Of a stretch of 5,864 bases of DNA, positions 5,644-5,864 are shown piece after piece. Both the position numbers and the translations under genes were made by a program. The notes beneath the pieces are model-generated. The model searched no databases and was not told the DNA's origin. It was given only the letters and a program-made list of their open reading frames with translations. Every line of letters starts with the position of its first letter. Position 1 is the stretch's first letter. This DNA is from Desulfonatronum sp. (lineage in GTDB: Bacteria; Desulfobacterota; Desulfovibrionia; Desulfovibrionales; Desulfonatronaceae), in the NCBI GenBank assembly GCA_007127655.1, contig SKYX01000411.1, forward strand, positions 1 through 5,864, given 5' to 3'.

Positions 5644-5864
5644 ATGTCGCAACGCCCGGACCCGCCAAACCACTGCCGACGATGCGGAACCTGCTGCCGC
5701 AAGGGCGGCCCGGCCCTGCATCACGCGGACCTGCCGCTGCTGCGCGACACGATCATCCTTCGGGAGGCTCTCTACACCCTGCGCGTGGGCGAACCGGTTC
5801 ACGACCAGGTCAAGGGCCAGGTCGTCCTGCTGGACGCGGAATGCGTCAAGGTGCGCTCGAAAGA
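5644..5864 (+). CDS. YkgJ-family cysteine cluster protein, N-terminal part (3' end outside window)
   Basis: The frame is open from ATG 5644 to the window end, giving 73 full codons. The N-terminus carries HCRRCGTCCRKGG, the CxxCxxCC cluster of the YkgJ/UPF0153 family (PF03692), with Cys at residues 11, 14, 17 and 18. The family probably binds a metal ion or Fe-S centre; the reaction is unknown. A fifth Cys lies near residue 67 (AECVKV), as expected for a second group of cysteines further along. The ATG is chosen because the motif begins only 10 residues later, as is usual. GGAGG at 5627-5631 is the ribosome-binding site but sits 12 nt away, slightly far, and can pair with CTCC at 5636-5639. 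The gene follows the palindromic repeat in the same direction as the peptidase gene. The family call is firm; the protein is truncated only by the window. Confidence 0.85.
   Translation, partial: MSQRPDPPNHCRRCGTCCRKGGPALHHADLPLLRDTIILREALYTLRVGEPVHDQVKGQVVLLDAECVKVRSK

Overview
The window is GC-rich (about 60 %) bacterial chromosome. Its genes all lie on the + strand with short gaps. The gene set is a DUF4139 protein, a stand-alone EVE-domain protein, a small four-cysteine protein, a double-length M16 zinc peptidase and a CxxCxxCC (YkgJ-type) protein. With the codon use, this fits a sulfate-reducing deltaproteobacterium (Desulfovibrio/Desulfonatronum-like). That assignment is inference; there is no rRNA or taxon-specific marker here.

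Layout. 1-973 is the 3' part of a DUF4139 gene that starts outside the window. 974-1182 is non-coding and mostly filled by a 142-bp imperfect palindrome (989-1130). 1183-2183 is a translationally coupled pair with an ATGA overlap: an EVE-domain protein, then a helical protein of unrecognised family. 2184-2336 holds a good sigma70-type promoter and a leader hairpin for the next gene. 2337-2606 encodes an 89-residue protein with two C-X5-C pairs. 2607-2746 holds two stem-loops, the second a plausible intrinsic terminator; this stretch could also be an attenuator or the body of a 3'-UTR-derived small RNA. 2747-5437 encodes an 896-residue fused M16 peptidase, with zinc ligands in the N-terminal half and the Arg/Tyr pair in the C-terminal half. 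5438-5561 is a 124-bp imperfect palindrome starting right after its stop codon. 5644-5864 is the 5' part of a YkgJ-type cysteine-cluster gene that runs off the window.

Functionally this looks like a set of unrelated housekeeping or accessory genes, not one pathway. Only the EVE gene and its partner are clearly co-translated. I saw no mobile-element gene, CRISPR array, tRNA, rRNA or defence cassette. The parts most worth a second look are non-coding: the two palindromic repeats, and the tandem hairpins at 2607-2700, whose loop copies the 3' end of 16S rRNA.
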